A DNA stretch of 64,000 nucleotides from Stenotrophomonas terrae (GCF_001431465.1 NZ_LDJJ01000028.1:62001-126000); one strand, 5' to 3'. Numbered from the stretch's first letter, positions 9,475 to 18,489 are shown. Made by a program: numbers and translations. Notes: generated from the letters alone by a model not told the origin.

Positions 9475-9871
9475 CCGGTAGTGCCGAGCCATGCTCGGCA
9501 GAGGCCCTACCGGCAAACCCAGGTTGGCCGTGGATTTGCCTCGTGGGAGCGGCATAAGCCGCGAAGCTGATGGTTCTCAGAAATTGCAGCCAGTCCTGCG
9601 ATTTCATTGACGCAGGCTTCGCGGCTTACGCCGCTCCCACACTGCTTTTGGGTCACCGGTAGTGCCGAGCCATGCTCGGCAGAGGCTCTACCGGAAAACC
9701 CAGATTGACCCCAATTTGCCTTGTGGGAGCGGCATAAGCCGCGAAGCTGATGGTCTTCTGGAATTGCAGCTGGTCCTGCGATTTCATTGACGCAGGCTTC
9801 GCAGCTTATGACGCTCCTGCAATGTTTTTGGGTCATTGGTAGAGCCTCTGCCGAGCATGGCTCGGCACTAC
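9475..9871. repeat. tandem 180-bp repeat of SMAG plus inverted REP pair, closed by a reversed SMAG
   Basis: Each unit starts with the SMAG palindrome GTAGTGCCGAGCC..GCTCGGCAG (9478-9500 and 9659-9681). A forward GGAGCGGCATAAGCCGCG, a spacer ending GATTTCATTGACGCAGGC and a reverse REP arm follow. GATTTCATTGACGCAGG recurs exactly 180 bp apart (9600 and 9780), so the block was duplicated in tandem. A reverse-oriented SMAG (CTCTGCCGAGC..GCTCGGCACTAC, 9845-9871) closes it. The last REP arm has diverged (GCAGCTTATGACGCTCCTGC). No gene is present in 9466-9931. Confidence 0.88.
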
Positions 9872-9931
9872 ATGGACCGCTGTTGATCGTCGTTGCTGCG
9901 CCCGACACGTCCCGGCGTGTACGATCAGCCA

Positions 9932-10438
9932 ATGGCAGGCGCACTTTCCCGCATTGATCGCATCCCCAGGCTCAGCCGGCTGAGCTGGCTGATGGGCTTG
10001 TATGCGGAAAACCACGATCACCTGATGCGCCTGTTCGCACCGGACCGGCTGCATGTGGGTAGCCACCTGTCCAGCATCGGCGATGGCCTGGATCTGCGCC
10101 TGGACGTGATCGAGTGCCACCGTTACACGGTGGAGCTGCGCTTGACCTATGACCTGTGCGACCCGGTCACCGGTGAGCCCGACCCTTCAGCGTTCGTGCG
10201 CCTGTACCGCGACGCACGCCAGGCCGAAACCACGCATTGCTATGTGGGCAGGCGCTGGCAGGACGTGATGGGCATGTATCCGCCACCGGAGGCCTTGATC
10301 AGCCATCGCATGCGCATGAATACCTTCCTCGGCAAGTGGCTGGACTACCTGGCCGAACGCGGCCACAGCGTAGCCACGCTGCGGCGAGTGGACGACACCG
10401 TGGTGCCGATGCGGCGCATGGACGTGTTGCCAGGCTGA
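9932..10438 (+). CDS. DUF1249 domain protein (YqiB-like)
   Basis: The 168-residue product has RLSRLSWLMGLYAENHDHLMRLF near its N-terminus. It continues with LDVIECHRYTVELRLTYDL and PSAFVRLYRDARQAETTHCY, then MRMNTFLGKWLDYLAERGHS. This matches DUF1249, typified by E. coli YqiB, which is encoded beside the Nudix enzyme NudF and the cAMP phosphodiesterase CpdA. Here too a Nudix gene follows after 54 bp in the same direction. No catalytic motif is visible and the function is unknown. The ATG at 9932 gives the conserved N-terminus. Confidence 0.85.
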   Translation: MAGALSRIDRIPRLSRLSWLMGLYAENHDHLMRLFAPDRLHVGSHLSSIGDGLDLRLDVIECHRYTVELRLTYDLCDPVTGEPDPSAFVRLYRDARQAETTHCYVGRRWQDVMGMYPPPEALISHRMRMNTFLGKWLDYLAERGHSVATLRRVDDTVVPMRRMDVLPG

Positions 10439-10492
10439 GGCGCGCGCCGCGCATCGGTCATACTGCACGCCCCTCTGGTTCCGGTTGTCGCT

Positions 10493-10981
10493 ATGCCGTA
10501 CACCCCGATTATGGCCACGCTCGGCTATGTCTTGTCCGCCGACGGCAGCAAGGCCTTGATGATCCACCGCAACACCCGCCCCGGCGACATGCACCTGGGC
10601 AAGTACAACGGGCTGGGCGGCAAGATGGAAACCGACGAGGACATCCTTGCCTGCATGCATCGCGAGATCCGCGAAGAGGCCGGCATCGAGTGCGGCACCA
10701 CCCGCCTGCGCGGCAGCATCAGCTGGCCGGGCTTCGGCAAGAACGGCGAGGACTGGTTCGCCTTCATCTTCGTCATCGATGACTACACCGGCACGCCGAT
10801 GGAAGTGAACCCGGAAGGCACGCTGGAATGGGTGGCCGTGGATCAGCTCGAATCCCTGCCGCTGTGGGAAGGCGACCGGCATTTCCTGCCGCTGGTGTTC
10901 GACCAGGATCCGCGGCCGTTCCATGGAGTGATGCCTTACCGCGACGGGCGCATGCAGTCGTGGAGCTATACGCGGCTGTAA
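10493..10981 (+). CDS. Nudix hydrolase, MutT/8-oxo-dGTPase-like
   Basis: The 162-residue protein has a Nudix box running from GGKMETDEDILACM into HREIREEAGI, fitting G-x5-E-x7-REUxEExGU with the metal-binding glutamates intact. The N-terminal IMATLGYVLSADGSKALMIHR is the usual first strands. Members hydrolyse nucleoside diphosphates linked to another moiety; the length and motif spacing fit the MutT-like 8-oxo-dGTP/(d)NTP group. It follows DUF1249 closely and may be cotranscribed with it. Confidence 0.88.
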   Translation: MPYTPIMATLGYVLSADGSKALMIHRNTRPGDMHLGKYNGLGGKMETDEDILACMHREIREEAGIECGTTRLRGSISWPGFGKNGEDWFAFIFVIDDYTGTPMEVNPEGTLEWVAVDQLESLPLWEGDRHFLPLVFDQDPRPFHGVMPYRDGRMQSWSYTRL

Positions 10982-11191
10982 TGCCTGGGCGCGGAGGCTG
11001 GTCGAGCCTGCCGCGCTGCGGTATTCCCGCAGCTGGCGGCTGTGAGCGGCCCGCTATGAATCCGGGGTGTACCCGGTAAGCCGGGCGATGGCCCCTGGGG
11101 AGAAGGCAGCCCTTGGCGCCCTGGACGCCTGTACTGTCCAGCATTCAGCTGCTCGCGGTACCCTGTGGGGGTCAATGCACCGTGAGTTCCC

Positions 11192-11806
11192 ATGAAACGC
11201 CATTTCTCGATGCTCCGTGAGTTCCAGCTTGCGGATTGGTTCACCCTCGGCAACGCGTTCTGCGGCACCGGCGCGGTGTTCGCGGCGATGCGCTTCCTGC
11301 AGGACGGCCAGCGCGGCTTTCTGATGTTCGGCATGGCGCTGATTCCATTGGCCTTCATTTTCGATGCGCTGGACGGGCGGGTCGCACGATGGCGGCAATC
11401 GTCCTCCACGCTGGGCCGCGAGCTGGATTCGCTGGCCGACATCATCTCCTTTGGCGTTGCGCCGGCGGCGCTGGCCTATGCCTGTGGCATGCAGGGCGGC
11501 TGGGACTGGCTGATCCTGAGTTATTTCGTCTGCTGCGGCGTCAGCCGCCTGGCGCGCTACAACGTCACCGCCGAAGAGATCGCCGGCGAATCGGACAAGG
11601 TGCCGTATTTCGAAGGCACGCCGATTCCCACCAGCCTGGCGCTGGTGATCGTGCTGGCCCTGGCTGCCCATTTCAACGCGATCGGTCCGGCGCTATGGGG
11701 CGGCAGCTGGCAGCTGGGCCCGTGGCAGCTGCATCCGCTGGTCCTGCTGTTTGCGCTGTCCGGCTCGCTGATGATCAGCAAGACGCTGCGTATTCCCAAG
11801 CCCTGA
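11192..11806 (+). CDS. pssA: CDP-diacylglycerol-serine O-phosphatidyltransferase
   Basis: Makes phosphatidylserine from CDP-diacylglycerol and serine, the committed step to phosphatidylethanolamine, in the inner membrane. The 204-residue polytopic protein carries the CDP-alcohol phosphatidyltransferase signature DALDGRVARW..GRELDSLAD (DG-x2-AR-x8-G-x3-D-x3-D) at residues about 56-82. FQLADWFTLGNAFCG precedes it, typical of the short PssA type. About five or six hydrophobic helices are visible. An in-frame ATG also exists 18 nt downstream. The phaE gene follows 53 bp later. Confidence 0.88.
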   Translation: MKRHFSMLREFQLADWFTLGNAFCGTGAVFAAMRFLQDGQRGFLMFGMALIPLAFIFDALDGRVARWRQSSSTLGRELDSLADIISFGVAPAALAYACGMQGGWDWLILSYFVCCGVSRLARYNVTAEEIAGESDKVPYFEGTPIPTSLALVIVLALAAHFNAIGPALWGGSWQLGPWQLHPLVLLFALSGSLMISKTLRIPKP

Positions 11807-11859
11807 CGCCGGCAGGGCGGCCGCATTGCTATCATCGCCGGGTATTCGGGGAGTAGACG

Positions 11860-12999
11860 ATGGCGGCGGCAGGCAACAACGACAACGCGGATTTTGAAGC
11901 CAGCATGCGCGGCTATTGGGACGCGTGGTCACAGTCCATGCAAGGCCCGGCTGCGGCAGCAGGCGCGGACTTCCCTTGGCGCGAGAGCATTGCCCAGTGG
12001 ACCCGCCTGGTAAGCACCGACACCCCGCCGGAAGTGCAGGCACTCGGTGCGCGTTTCCAGCACCAGGCTGGCGATTGGCTGGGCATGATGCAGCAGGTCG
12101 CCGCACGCTTCGCCGGCCGTGACACCTCGGCGGCGGAAGTGGCCGCGGCGTGGCGCGAGGCCGTGCAGGCCGGGCAGGGTGACGCGCTGTTGCAGTGGAT
12201 GCTGGGCGCTGCCCGTGGCGGCAATGCGCTGAACGACCAGCCCTGGCTGCGCGAGTTCGCCAAGGCCGCGCAGAGCGGCTTTGGCGGCGGCGATTGGTTG
12301 AACGCGCCGGCATTCGGGCCGGCCCGCGAGCATCAGGCACGTTGGCAGGCGCTGCTGAAAACCCAGCAGGAGTACCAGGCCCGTGCCGAAGCCTATGTGG
12401 ATACGATCCGCGAGGTGCTGGAGGACGCATTCAAGCGTTTCGAGGCCAAGCTGGGCGAGCACGAAGTACCGGGCAGCCAGCTGACCAGTGCGCGCGCGAT
12501 GTTCGATCTGTGGATCGATGCGGCCGAAGAGGCCTATGCCAAGGTGGCGCTGTCCGAGGATTTCCAGCGTATCTATGGCGAGTTGGCCAACGCCCAGATG
12601 CGTTTGCGCGCGGCCTCGCAGAGCGAGCTGGAGCGTGCCTGCGATGCCATGGGTGTGCCCACCCGAACAGAAATGGATGCCGCCCACAAGCGGATTGCCG
12701 AGTTGGAACGGCAGGTGCGGCGCCTGCTTGCCGCAAGCCAGAAGACGAACGCGGCTGCGCCGGTGAGTGCGGCCAAGCCCACCGTCACGAAAGCATCGAC
12801 AAAAGCTGCCAAGCGTGCTCCTGCAGGCACTGCCGCGAAAGCTGCAAAAGCTGCTGTAAAGAAGGTCGCCAAGGCACCGCCGCGCAAAACCGCAGCAAGC
12901 AAGGCCAGCGCAACCAAGGCCACAGTCAAAAAGCCGGTTGCCAGGAAGACGGCGGCGGCAGTTAAGCCGGCGCCGGCGCGGCGCGGGAGAACGAAATGA
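11860..12999 (+). CDS. phaE: class III polyhydroxyalkanoate synthase subunit PhaE, with a histone-H1-like tail
   Basis: PhaE is the non-catalytic partner of PhaC in class III PHA synthases. The region to about residue 290 has the family layout: a Trp-rich N-terminus (YWDAWSQSMQGP), then the helical QTQQ-type segment (LLKTQQEYQARAEAYVDTI) and a C-terminal coiled coil (AHKRIAELERQVRRLLA). Residues about 295-379 are an unusual Lys/Ala/Pro tail of repeated AAK, KKxA and RKTAA units, like histone H1 and the PhaF phasin DNA-binding tail. GGGGAG precedes the ATG. It overlaps phaC by 4 bp (ATGA), so the pair is coupled. Confidence 0.9.
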   Translation: MAAAGNNDNADFEASMRGYWDAWSQSMQGPAAAAGADFPWRESIAQWTRLVSTDTPPEVQALGARFQHQAGDWLGMMQQVAARFAGRDTSAAEVAAAWREAVQAGQGDALLQWMLGAARGGNALNDQPWLREFAKAAQSGFGGGDWLNAPAFGPAREHQARWQALLKTQQEYQARAEAYVDTIREVLEDAFKRFEAKLGEHEVPGSQLTSARAMFDLWIDAAEEAYAKVALSEDFQRIYGELANAQMRLRAASQSELERACDAMGVPTRTEMDAAHKRIAELERQVRRLLAASQKTNAAAPVSAAKPTVTKASTKAAKRAPAGTAAKAAKAAVKKVAKAPPRKTAASKASATKATVKKPVARKTAAAVKPAPARRGRTK

Positions 13000-14063
13000 A
13001 AGGCCCGCTCGGGTTTGGCAACGATGATCTGCTGCAGGAAACCCTGCAGTGGCAGCGCAAGCTGGTTGATGGCCTGAAGCTGTTGCCGGGTGTGGAAGAC
13101 GTGGATTACGGCGTCACCGAGCGGCAGGAAGTGTGGAGCGACGGCAAGGTCAAGCTGTATCGCTTCGTCAGCGACAAGGCCAAGGTCGGGCAGCCGCCGT
13201 TGCTGATTGTCTATGCGCTGGTCAATCGGCCCTACATGGTCGATCTGCAGGATGGCCGCTCGCTGGTACAGAAACTGCTGGCCCTGGGCCAGGATGTGTA
13301 TGTGCTGGATTGGGGTTACCCGGACCGTTCAGAGCGCTTCCTGACCCTGGAAGACTATTTGCTGCGCTATATCGACGGCGCCGTCGATCACCTGCGCGCG
13401 CAGCGCGACGGTGCGCCGGTGAACATGCTCGGCATCTGCCAGGGCGGTGTGTTTGCGCTGTGCTACAGCGCGTTGCGCCCGCACAAAGTGCAGAACCTGA
13501 TCACGATGGTGACGCCGGTGGACTTCCACACCGCCGACAACATGCTGTCGCATTGGACGCGGCATGTGGATGTGGACCTGTTCGTCGATACGTTGGGCAA
13601 TATCCCGGCCGACCTGATGAATGCCAGCTACCTGATGCTCAAGCCGTTCCGCTTGAACGTGCAGAAGTACGTTGGCTTGATGGATATCCTCGACGACAAG
13701 CATGCGCTGGAAGACTTCCTGCGCATGGAGAAGTGGATCTTCGATTCGCCGGACCTTGCCGGCGAGGCGTTCCGCCAGTTCGTAAAACAGTTCTATCAGG
13801 ACAACGGACTGATGCGCGGCAGCATCCGCATTGGCGAGGAGCCGGTGGATCTGGCGCAACTGCAGATGCCCATCCTGAACATCTATGCCGAACAGGATCA
13901 CCTGGTGCCGCCGGCTGCGTCGCGGGCGATGCAGGCGCAGGTAGGCAGCGCGGACTACACCGAGCTGGGTTTCCGTGGCGGCCATATCGGCATCTATGTG
14001 TCCGGGCGCGCCCAGCGCGAAGTGCCGGGCGCCATCAATGACTGGTTGAGCGAACGCGCATGA
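12996..14063 (+). CDS. phaC: class III polyhydroxyalkanoate synthase catalytic subunit PhaC
   Basis: Polymerises hydroxyacyl-CoA into PHA on granules, as a complex with PhaE. The 355-residue length is that of class III enzymes. The lipase-like box GICQGG places the nucleophile at Cys148, with Asp301 (AEQDHLVPP) and His330 (FRGGHIG) completing the triad. YVLDWGYPDRSERFLTLEDY is a strongly conserved synthase block. It overlaps phaE upstream and the DUF5329 gene downstream by 4 bp each, so the three form one operon. No thiolase or reductase genes are nearby. Confidence 0.95.
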   Translation: MKGPLGFGNDDLLQETLQWQRKLVDGLKLLPGVEDVDYGVTERQEVWSDGKVKLYRFVSDKAKVGQPPLLIVYALVNRPYMVDLQDGRSLVQKLLALGQDVYVLDWGYPDRSERFLTLEDYLLRYIDGAVDHLRAQRDGAPVNMLGICQGGVFALCYSALRPHKVQNLITMVTPVDFHTADNMLSHWTRHVDVDLFVDTLGNIPADLMNASYLMLKPFRLNVQKYVGLMDILDDKHALEDFLRMEKWIFDSPDLAGEAFRQFVKQFYQDNGLMRGSIRIGEEPVDLAQLQMPILNIYAEQDHLVPPAASRAMQAQVGSADYTELGFRGGHIGIYVSGRAQREVPGAINDWLSERA

Positions 14064-14434
14064 GAAAACTCTGCAATCTGTTGCTCGCAGCTGCACTGGC
14101 TGCCATTGCAGTACCGGCCAGCGCCGCACCCAGTGCAGCTACCCAGCGCGAGATCAATGGCTTGATGCAGGCCCTGGAAAGCTCGGGCTGCCGCTTCCAG
14201 CGCAACGGCACCTGGTATGAAGGCGCAGCCGCGCGTGGGCACCTGCAACGCAAGTACGACTATCTGCTCAAACGCGACATGGTCGACAGCAGCGAGCAGT
14301 TCATCGACCGTGCCGCCAGTCGCAGCAGCATGAGCGGCAAGGCCTATCGGGTTTCCTGTGCAGGCGTGCCCGAGCAGGATGCCTCGGCCTGGTTCCTGCA
14401 GCAGCTGCGGCGCCTGCGCGCACCGGCCGGCTGA
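14060..14434 (+). CDS. secreted DUF5329-like protein
   Basis: The product has 124 residues with a Sec signal peptide (KLCNLLLAAALAAIAVPASA-AP). The mature part contains EINGLMQALESSGCRFQRNG and WYEGAAARGHLQRKYDYLL, then two cysteines that could form a disulfide (SGCRF and RVSCAGVP). I recognise this as DUF5329, a small periplasmic family of unknown function. The start overlaps the phaC stop by 4 bp, suggesting cotranscription with the PHA synthase genes. A direct role in PHA metabolism is not shown. Confidence 0.7.
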   Translation: MRKLCNLLLAAALAAIAVPASAAPSAATQREINGLMQALESSGCRFQRNGTWYEGAAARGHLQRKYDYLLKRDMVDSSEQFIDRAASRSSMSGKAYRVSCAGVPEQDASAWFLQQLRRLRAPAG

Positions 14435-14477
14435 TGCAGGCTGCGCCCGCTAACGCAGTGTCGCTGGCCTGAAGCGG

Positions 14478-14924
14478 ATGCTGCTTTCAATGCCGCCGCT
14501 ATGGCTGCGCATTCTGGGTGGCCTATGGACCTCGCCCAATACCTTGATCGGTTTGATCGCCGGCGGGCTGGGATGCGTTGCCGGTGCGCGCGCGCATTGG
14601 AGCAGCAGCGAGTGCGCATGGGTGTTCCGGCGCTGGCCGTGGGGACCGGGTGGGGCGATCACCTTCGGCATGGTGATCCTGCATACCGGCGATGATCTGG
14701 ACGGCCTGTGCATGACCTACGAACACCGCGCTGGCCGCTGCCAACATCCGCGCGTACGCCTGGGTGACCACGAACGTGCGCATGTCTTCCAGTACCTGGT
14801 ACTTGGGCCTTTGTTCCTGCCGGTGTACCTGTTGTGTGGTGGCGTGAGCGTGCGTAATCCGTTCGAGCGCGCGGCGGACCGCTACGCGATGCAGGGGCGT
14901 GGTTGGTGGCCTGGCGGTTACTGA
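14478..14924 (+). CDS. small membrane protein with an HExxH motif
   Basis: The 148-residue product has hydrophobic stretches at about residues 8-36 and 58-70 and after residue 103. The motif HERAH (residues 98-102) is followed at once by VFQYLVLGPLFLPVYLL. An HExxH at the mouth of a membrane helix is the zinc site of gluzincin and site-2-type membrane peptidases, but the protein is short and a third zinc ligand is not obvious. It may only resemble a peptidase. It lies 43 bp after the DUF5329 gene, same strand. The ATG at 14490 is an alternative start. Confidence 0.55.
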   Translation: MLLSMPPLWLRILGGLWTSPNTLIGLIAGGLGCVAGARAHWSSSECAWVFRRWPWGPGGAITFGMVILHTGDDLDGLCMTYEHRAGRCQHPRVRLGDHERAHVFQYLVLGPLFLPVYLLCGGVSVRNPFERAADRYAMQGRGWWPGGY

Positions 14925-15062
14925 GATATCTGGCCCCCTGATGTGGATGCGCTGAACGCTGACATCAAACGCCAACCTTTTGTGTACAACTCTGTAACGT
15001 GTCCCCGCGTATCGTTACCCCTGTTACAGATCCAAACAGATCCAACAGGAGTACGACCCACC

Positions 15063-15278
15063 ATGGCAATTGTTCTTTATATCGGTGGCAGCAAGGATGG
15101 CGATAAGGGTGTGTTGCCCTACGGCTTCAGCAAAACCCGCGCAGATACCGAGCATGGCCCGGAAATTTACGTCGAACGGATGATGAGCGTGAGTGGCAGA
15201 ATGCCGATGCGCGTCATGGTGCTGCAAGACCTGCGTGAGGACATCGCCAGCCAGCGGCTGAATCAGCACCTGGCCTGA
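15063..15278 (+). CDS. conserved small protein of unknown function
   Basis: The 71-residue soluble product starts MAIVLYIGGSKDGDKGVLPYG and has no signal peptide or membrane segment. AGGAG lies 10 bases before the ATG at 15063. Codon use and third-position GC match neighbouring genes. I do not recognise the family; it may be specific to Xanthomonadaceae. It sits alone, 138 bp after the membrane protein gene and 78 bp before tex. Confidence 0.55.
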   Translation: MAIVLYIGGSKDGDKGVLPYGFSKTRADTEHGPEIYVERMMSVSGRMPMRVMVLQDLREDIASQRLNQHLA

Positions 15279-15356
15279 GTATTCAGGCCCACGCGTCGGG
15301 CGACAGGTCCGGCGCGTGCTGTCAACGGCTTTCCCCCAGCCCCGCGCATTGCCAGA

Positions 15357-17768
15357 ATGGCAGCTCCCGTCACCGTGGCTACCGCACCGGCAATGCAAGA
15401 CATCAAGCTCGCGCAGCAGATCGCGCAGACAATCGCCGACGAGATCGGCGCACAGTCCGCCCAGGCCAAGGCCGCCATCGCACTATTGGATGAAGGCGCC
15501 AGCGTCCCCTTCATTGCCCGCTACCGCAAGGAAGTAACCGGCGGCCTGGACGATACCCAACTGCGTAATCTTGAAGCCCGGCTCAGTTACCTGCGCGAGC
15601 TGGAAGACCGCCGCAGCACGGTGCTGGCAAGCATTGAAGAGCAGGGCAAGCTCAGTGACGTGCTGCGGGCCGAGATCATGGCTGCCGATACCAAGTCGCG
15701 GCTGGAAGATCTTTACCTGCCTTACAAGCCCAAGCGCCGCACGCGTGCGCAGATTGCGCGCGAGGCCGGGTTGGAGCCTTTGGCCGATGGCCTGCTCAAC
15801 GATCCGATGCTGGACCCGCAGGTTTTCGCTGCCGGTTTCGTGGACGCCGACAAGGGCGTTGCTGACATCAAGTCTGCCTTGGAAGGCGCGCGCGCAATCC
15901 TGATGGAGCGCTGGGGCGAGGATGCTGCCCTGGTTGGCGAACTGCGCAGCTGGTTGGCCGACAACGGCATCATCCGTGCCCGCGTTGCCGAGGGCAAGGA
16001 AGCAGAAGGTGCCAAGTACCGCGATTACTTCGACCATGCCGAGTCGCTGGCAAAGATTCCCTCGCACCGCCTGCTGGCCTTGTTCCGCGCGCGCCGCGAG
16101 GAGTTCCTGTTTCTTGAGCTGGACCCGGGCAGCGATGCCGAGGCCGGCCATCAGTACGCGGAAGGCCGGGTGGCGCGCAGCGCCGGCATCGCCAACAAGG
16201 AACGACCGGCCGATCGCTGGTTGCTGGATGCGTGCCGGCTGACCTGGCGCGCCAAGCTGCATATGCATCTATTGCTGGACCTGTTCAACCAGGCCCGCGA
16301 GAAAGCCGAGGCCGAGGCGATTGCGGTGTTCGGCGATAATCTCAAGGACCTGATGCTGGCCGCACCCGCTGGCCCGAAGGCGGTGCTGGGCCTGGATCCA
16401 GGCATCCGCACTGGCTGCAAGATCGCGGTGGTCGATGCCACCGGCAAGCTGCTGGCCACCGATACGGTGTATCCGCATGAGCCGCGACGGCAGTGGGAAC
16501 AGTCGCTGCAGACGATCAAGCAGCTGTGCATCAAGCACAACGTGGAACTGATCGCGATCGGCAACGGCACCGCCAGCCGCGAAACCGACAAGCTCGCGGG
16601 CGAGGCCATCGCCGCCTGTGCCAATCCCAAGCTGCAGAAGGTTGTGGTCAGCGAGGCAGGTGCCTCGGTGTACTCGGCCTCGGAGTTCGCCGCCAAGGAG
16701 TTCCCCGGCCTGGACGTATCGCTGCGCGGCGCGGTCTCCATCGCGCGCCGGCTGCAGGATCCCCTGGCTGAGCTGGTCAAGATCGAGCCCAAGGCGATTG
16801 GCGTTGGCCAGTACCAGCACGATGTCGACCAGTTCCGCCTGGCCAAGGCGCTGGACGCACGCGTGGAGGACTGCGTAAATGCGGTAGGCGTATTCGTGAA
16901 CACCGCATCGGCCGCCTTGTTGACGCGCGTGTCCGGTTTGTCGTCCACGGTGGCGGAGAACATCGTCCGCCACCGCGACGAGAACGGCCCGTTCAAACAC
17001 CGCAAGGATCTGCTCAAGGTGTCGCGACTGGGAGAGAAGACCTTCGAGCAATGCGCCGGCTTCCTGCGCATCGCCGATGGTGATGAACCGCTGGACGCGT
17101 CCGCCGTGCACCCGGAAGCCTATCCGGTGGTGGAGCGCATCGTCGCTGCCGCGGCGCGGCCGATCAAGGCATTGCTGGGCGACGGCAGCTACCTGCGCGG
17201 TTTGAAGGCCGAGCAGTTCACCGATGACAAGTTCGGTGTGCCGACCGTGCGCGACATTCTCAAGGAAATGGAAAAGCCCGGCCGCGATCCGCGCCCCGAG
17301 TTCAAGGCGGCACGTTTTGCCGAGGGCGTCGAGGACATCAAGGATCTACGCGAAGGCATGATCCTGGAAGGCGTGGTCAGCAACGTCGCTGCGTTCGGCG
17401 CTTTCGTTGATATCGGCGTGCACCAGGATGGCCTGATCCATATTTCCGCGTTGTCCGATACCTTCGTCAAAGACCCGCGGGATGTGGTCAAGGCCGGCGA
17501 TATCGTCAAGGTCAAAGTGCTTGAAGTGGACGTGCCGCGCAAGCGCATTGCCCTGACCCGGCGCCTGGAAGATGCGCCGGCTCCGGCAAAAAAAGCCGAA
17601 CGTGACGAGCGGGCTGCAGGGCAGGGGCGTGGTGCTGGCGCCGGGCGCGACCGCGATCAGCGAGGCCAGCGCAATGCGGGCAATGCTGGTGGCCGACCGG
17701 CAGCGTCTGCGGCACCGGCCAATAGTGCCTTGGCCGATGCGTTCGCACGGGCCAAACGCGGCAGCTGA
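15357..17768 (+). CDS. tex: Tex family RNA-binding transcription accessory protein
   Basis: An 803-residue Tex protein. The N-terminal helical region contains [25 protein letters not shown], the family hallmark. The YqgF/RNase-H-like domain has [18 protein letters not shown], and the HhH block runs [24 protein letters not shown]. The C-terminal S1 domain carries [31 protein letters not shown]. It ends with an Arg/Gly/Ala-rich disordered tail of about 70 residues. Tex binds nucleic acid and affects transcription and stress fitness. The start at 15357 lacks a clear ribosome binding site; [12 protein letters not shown] at 15393 is an alternative. Confidence 0.93.
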   Translation: MAAPVTVATAPAMQDIKLAQQIAQTIADEIGAQSAQAKAAIALLDEGASVPFIARYRKEVTGGLDDTQLRNLEARLSYLRELEDRRSTVLASIEEQGKLSDVLRAEIMAADTKSRLEDLYLPYKPKRRTRAQIAREAGLEPLADGLLNDPMLDPQVFAAGFVDADKGVADIKSALEGARAILMERWGEDAALVGELRSWLADNGIIRARVAEGKEAEGAKYRDYFDHAESLAKIPSHRLLALFRARREEFLFLELDPGSDAEAGHQYAEGRVARSAGIANKERPADRWLLDACRLTWRAKLHMHLLLDLFNQAREKAEAEAIAVFGDNLKDLMLAAPAGPKAVLGLDPGIRTGCKIAVVDATGKLLATDTVYPHEPRRQWEQSLQTIKQLCIKHNVELIAIGNGTASRETDKLAGEAIAACANPKLQKVVVSEAGASVYSASEFAAKEFPGLDVSLRGAVSIARRLQDPLAELVKIEPKAIGVGQYQHDVDQFRLAKALDARVEDCVNAVGVFVNTASAALLTRVSGLSSTVAENIVRHRDENGPFKHRKDLLKVSRLGEKTFEQCAGFLRIADGDEPLDASAVHPEAYPVVERIVAAAARPIKALLGDGSYLRGLKAEQFTDDKFGVPTVRDILKEMEKPGRDPRPEFKAARFAEGVEDIKDLREGMILEGVVSNVAAFGAFVDIGVHQDGLIHISALSDTFVKDPRDVVKAGDIVKVKVLEVDVPRKRIALTRRLEDAPAPAKKAERDERAAGQGRGAGAGRDRDQRGQRNAGNAGGRPAASAAPANSALADAFARAKRGS

Positions 17769-17790
17769 GTCAGAGCAGTGTGGGTGTAGG

Positions 17791-17889
17791 TGTGGGAGCG
17801 GCGTCAGCCGCGAAGCAGATACGTGATCGGGCCACATGGTGCCCGATGTTTCAGCATTGTCTGCTTCGCGGCTGACGCCGCTCCCACAA
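17791..17889. repeat. inverted REP pair, GGAGCGGCGTCAGCCGC
   Basis: TGTGGGAGCGGCGTCAGC plus CGCGAAGCAGA (17791-17820) faces a near-perfect reverse complement (17859-17889) across a 38-bp spacer. It fills the convergent gap between tex and the response regulator and could act as a bidirectional terminator or mRNA stabiliser. Confidence 0.82.
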
Positions 17890-17911
17890 ATTCAGAATAC
17901 GGGTGGCTCGC

Positions 17912-18280
17912 TCAGGCCGGGGCGAGGGCGCGCTGCAGTGCCTGGCTGAGGTCGCTGCTGGTATAGGGCTTGGACAGTTTTACCCCGGCATCGAATACAT
18001 CGGGCAGTTGGTCGATATCCATCCCGGTCGCAACAAGGAAAGGCGTGCCGCGTTGCCTCAAGCATTCGGCAACCGCGCTGCTGTTCTCATTGCTGGCCAG
18101 CCAATAGTCCAGAAACACCACCTGCGGCTGCAGCTCATCGATCATCTTCAGCGCAGCACTGACCGAGGCGGCGACGCCGTCCACCTGCATGCCTTCGATC
18201 TCCAGCTGCATCTGCAGCAGCATGGCGTTCAACTCGTCGTTCTCCACGACCAGCACCCTCGTACCTTCGAGTGAGCCCAT
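17912..18280 (-). CDS. stand-alone response regulator receiver domain
   Basis: The 122-residue product is a single receiver domain. TRVLVVENDELNAMLLQMQLE has the acidic pair in an E-N-D variant, QVVFLDYWLAS has the phospho-acceptor Asp, and KLSKPYTSSDL has the conserved Lys-Pro. The start is taken as MGSLEGTRVLVV at 18280, with a GGGGG ribosome-binding stretch; an upstream ATG at 18319 is possible. No output domain is present and no kinase is adjacent, so the partner is unknown. Confidence 0.8.
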   Translation of the reverse strand: MGSLEGTRVLVVENDELNAMLLQMQLEIEGMQVDGVAASVSAALKMIDELQPQVVFLDYWLASNENSSAVAECLRQRGTPFLVATGMDIDQLPDVFDAGVKLSKPYTSSDLSQALQRALAPA

Positions 18281-18383
18281 CGTTTGCCCCCGTACCAAAC
18301 CCGGATGAAGTATAGCCACTCGCCGAAACAGGCATTACACAAATATTTTCAGCCAAGGTATGCCCAAGTGATGAAAGCTCCGC

Positions 18384-18389
18384 TATAAT
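18384..18389 (+). promoter_or_regulatory. -10 box of the tRNA-Leu gene
   Basis: A perfect TATAAT lies 13 bp before the mature tRNA start, followed by a GC-rich stretch. The -35 region has no good match to TTGACA. Confidence 0.6.
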
Positions 18390-18402
18390 TCCGCTCCTGC
18401 TA

Positions 18403-18489
18403 GCCGAAGTGGCGGAATCGGTAGACGCAGCGGATTCAAAATCCGCCGCCCTTAAAAGCGTGGGGGTTCGAGTCCCCCCTTCGGCACCA
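18403..18489 (+). tRNA. tRNA-Leu (anticodon CAA)
   Basis: An 87-nt class II tRNA with an encoded CCA end. Acceptor arms GCCGAAG and CTTCGGC pair; the anticodon stem-loop is GCGGA-TTCAAAA-TCCGC with anticodon CAA, reading UUG. The variable arm is long, and the T-arm reads GGGGG-TTCGAGT-CCCCC. Confidence 0.95.

Noticed and set aside
17977-17987. AGTTTTACC inside the small response regulator gene, similar to the operator core
   Set aside because: It lacks the left GTA half-site and is within coding sequence, so it was not counted among the seven sites.
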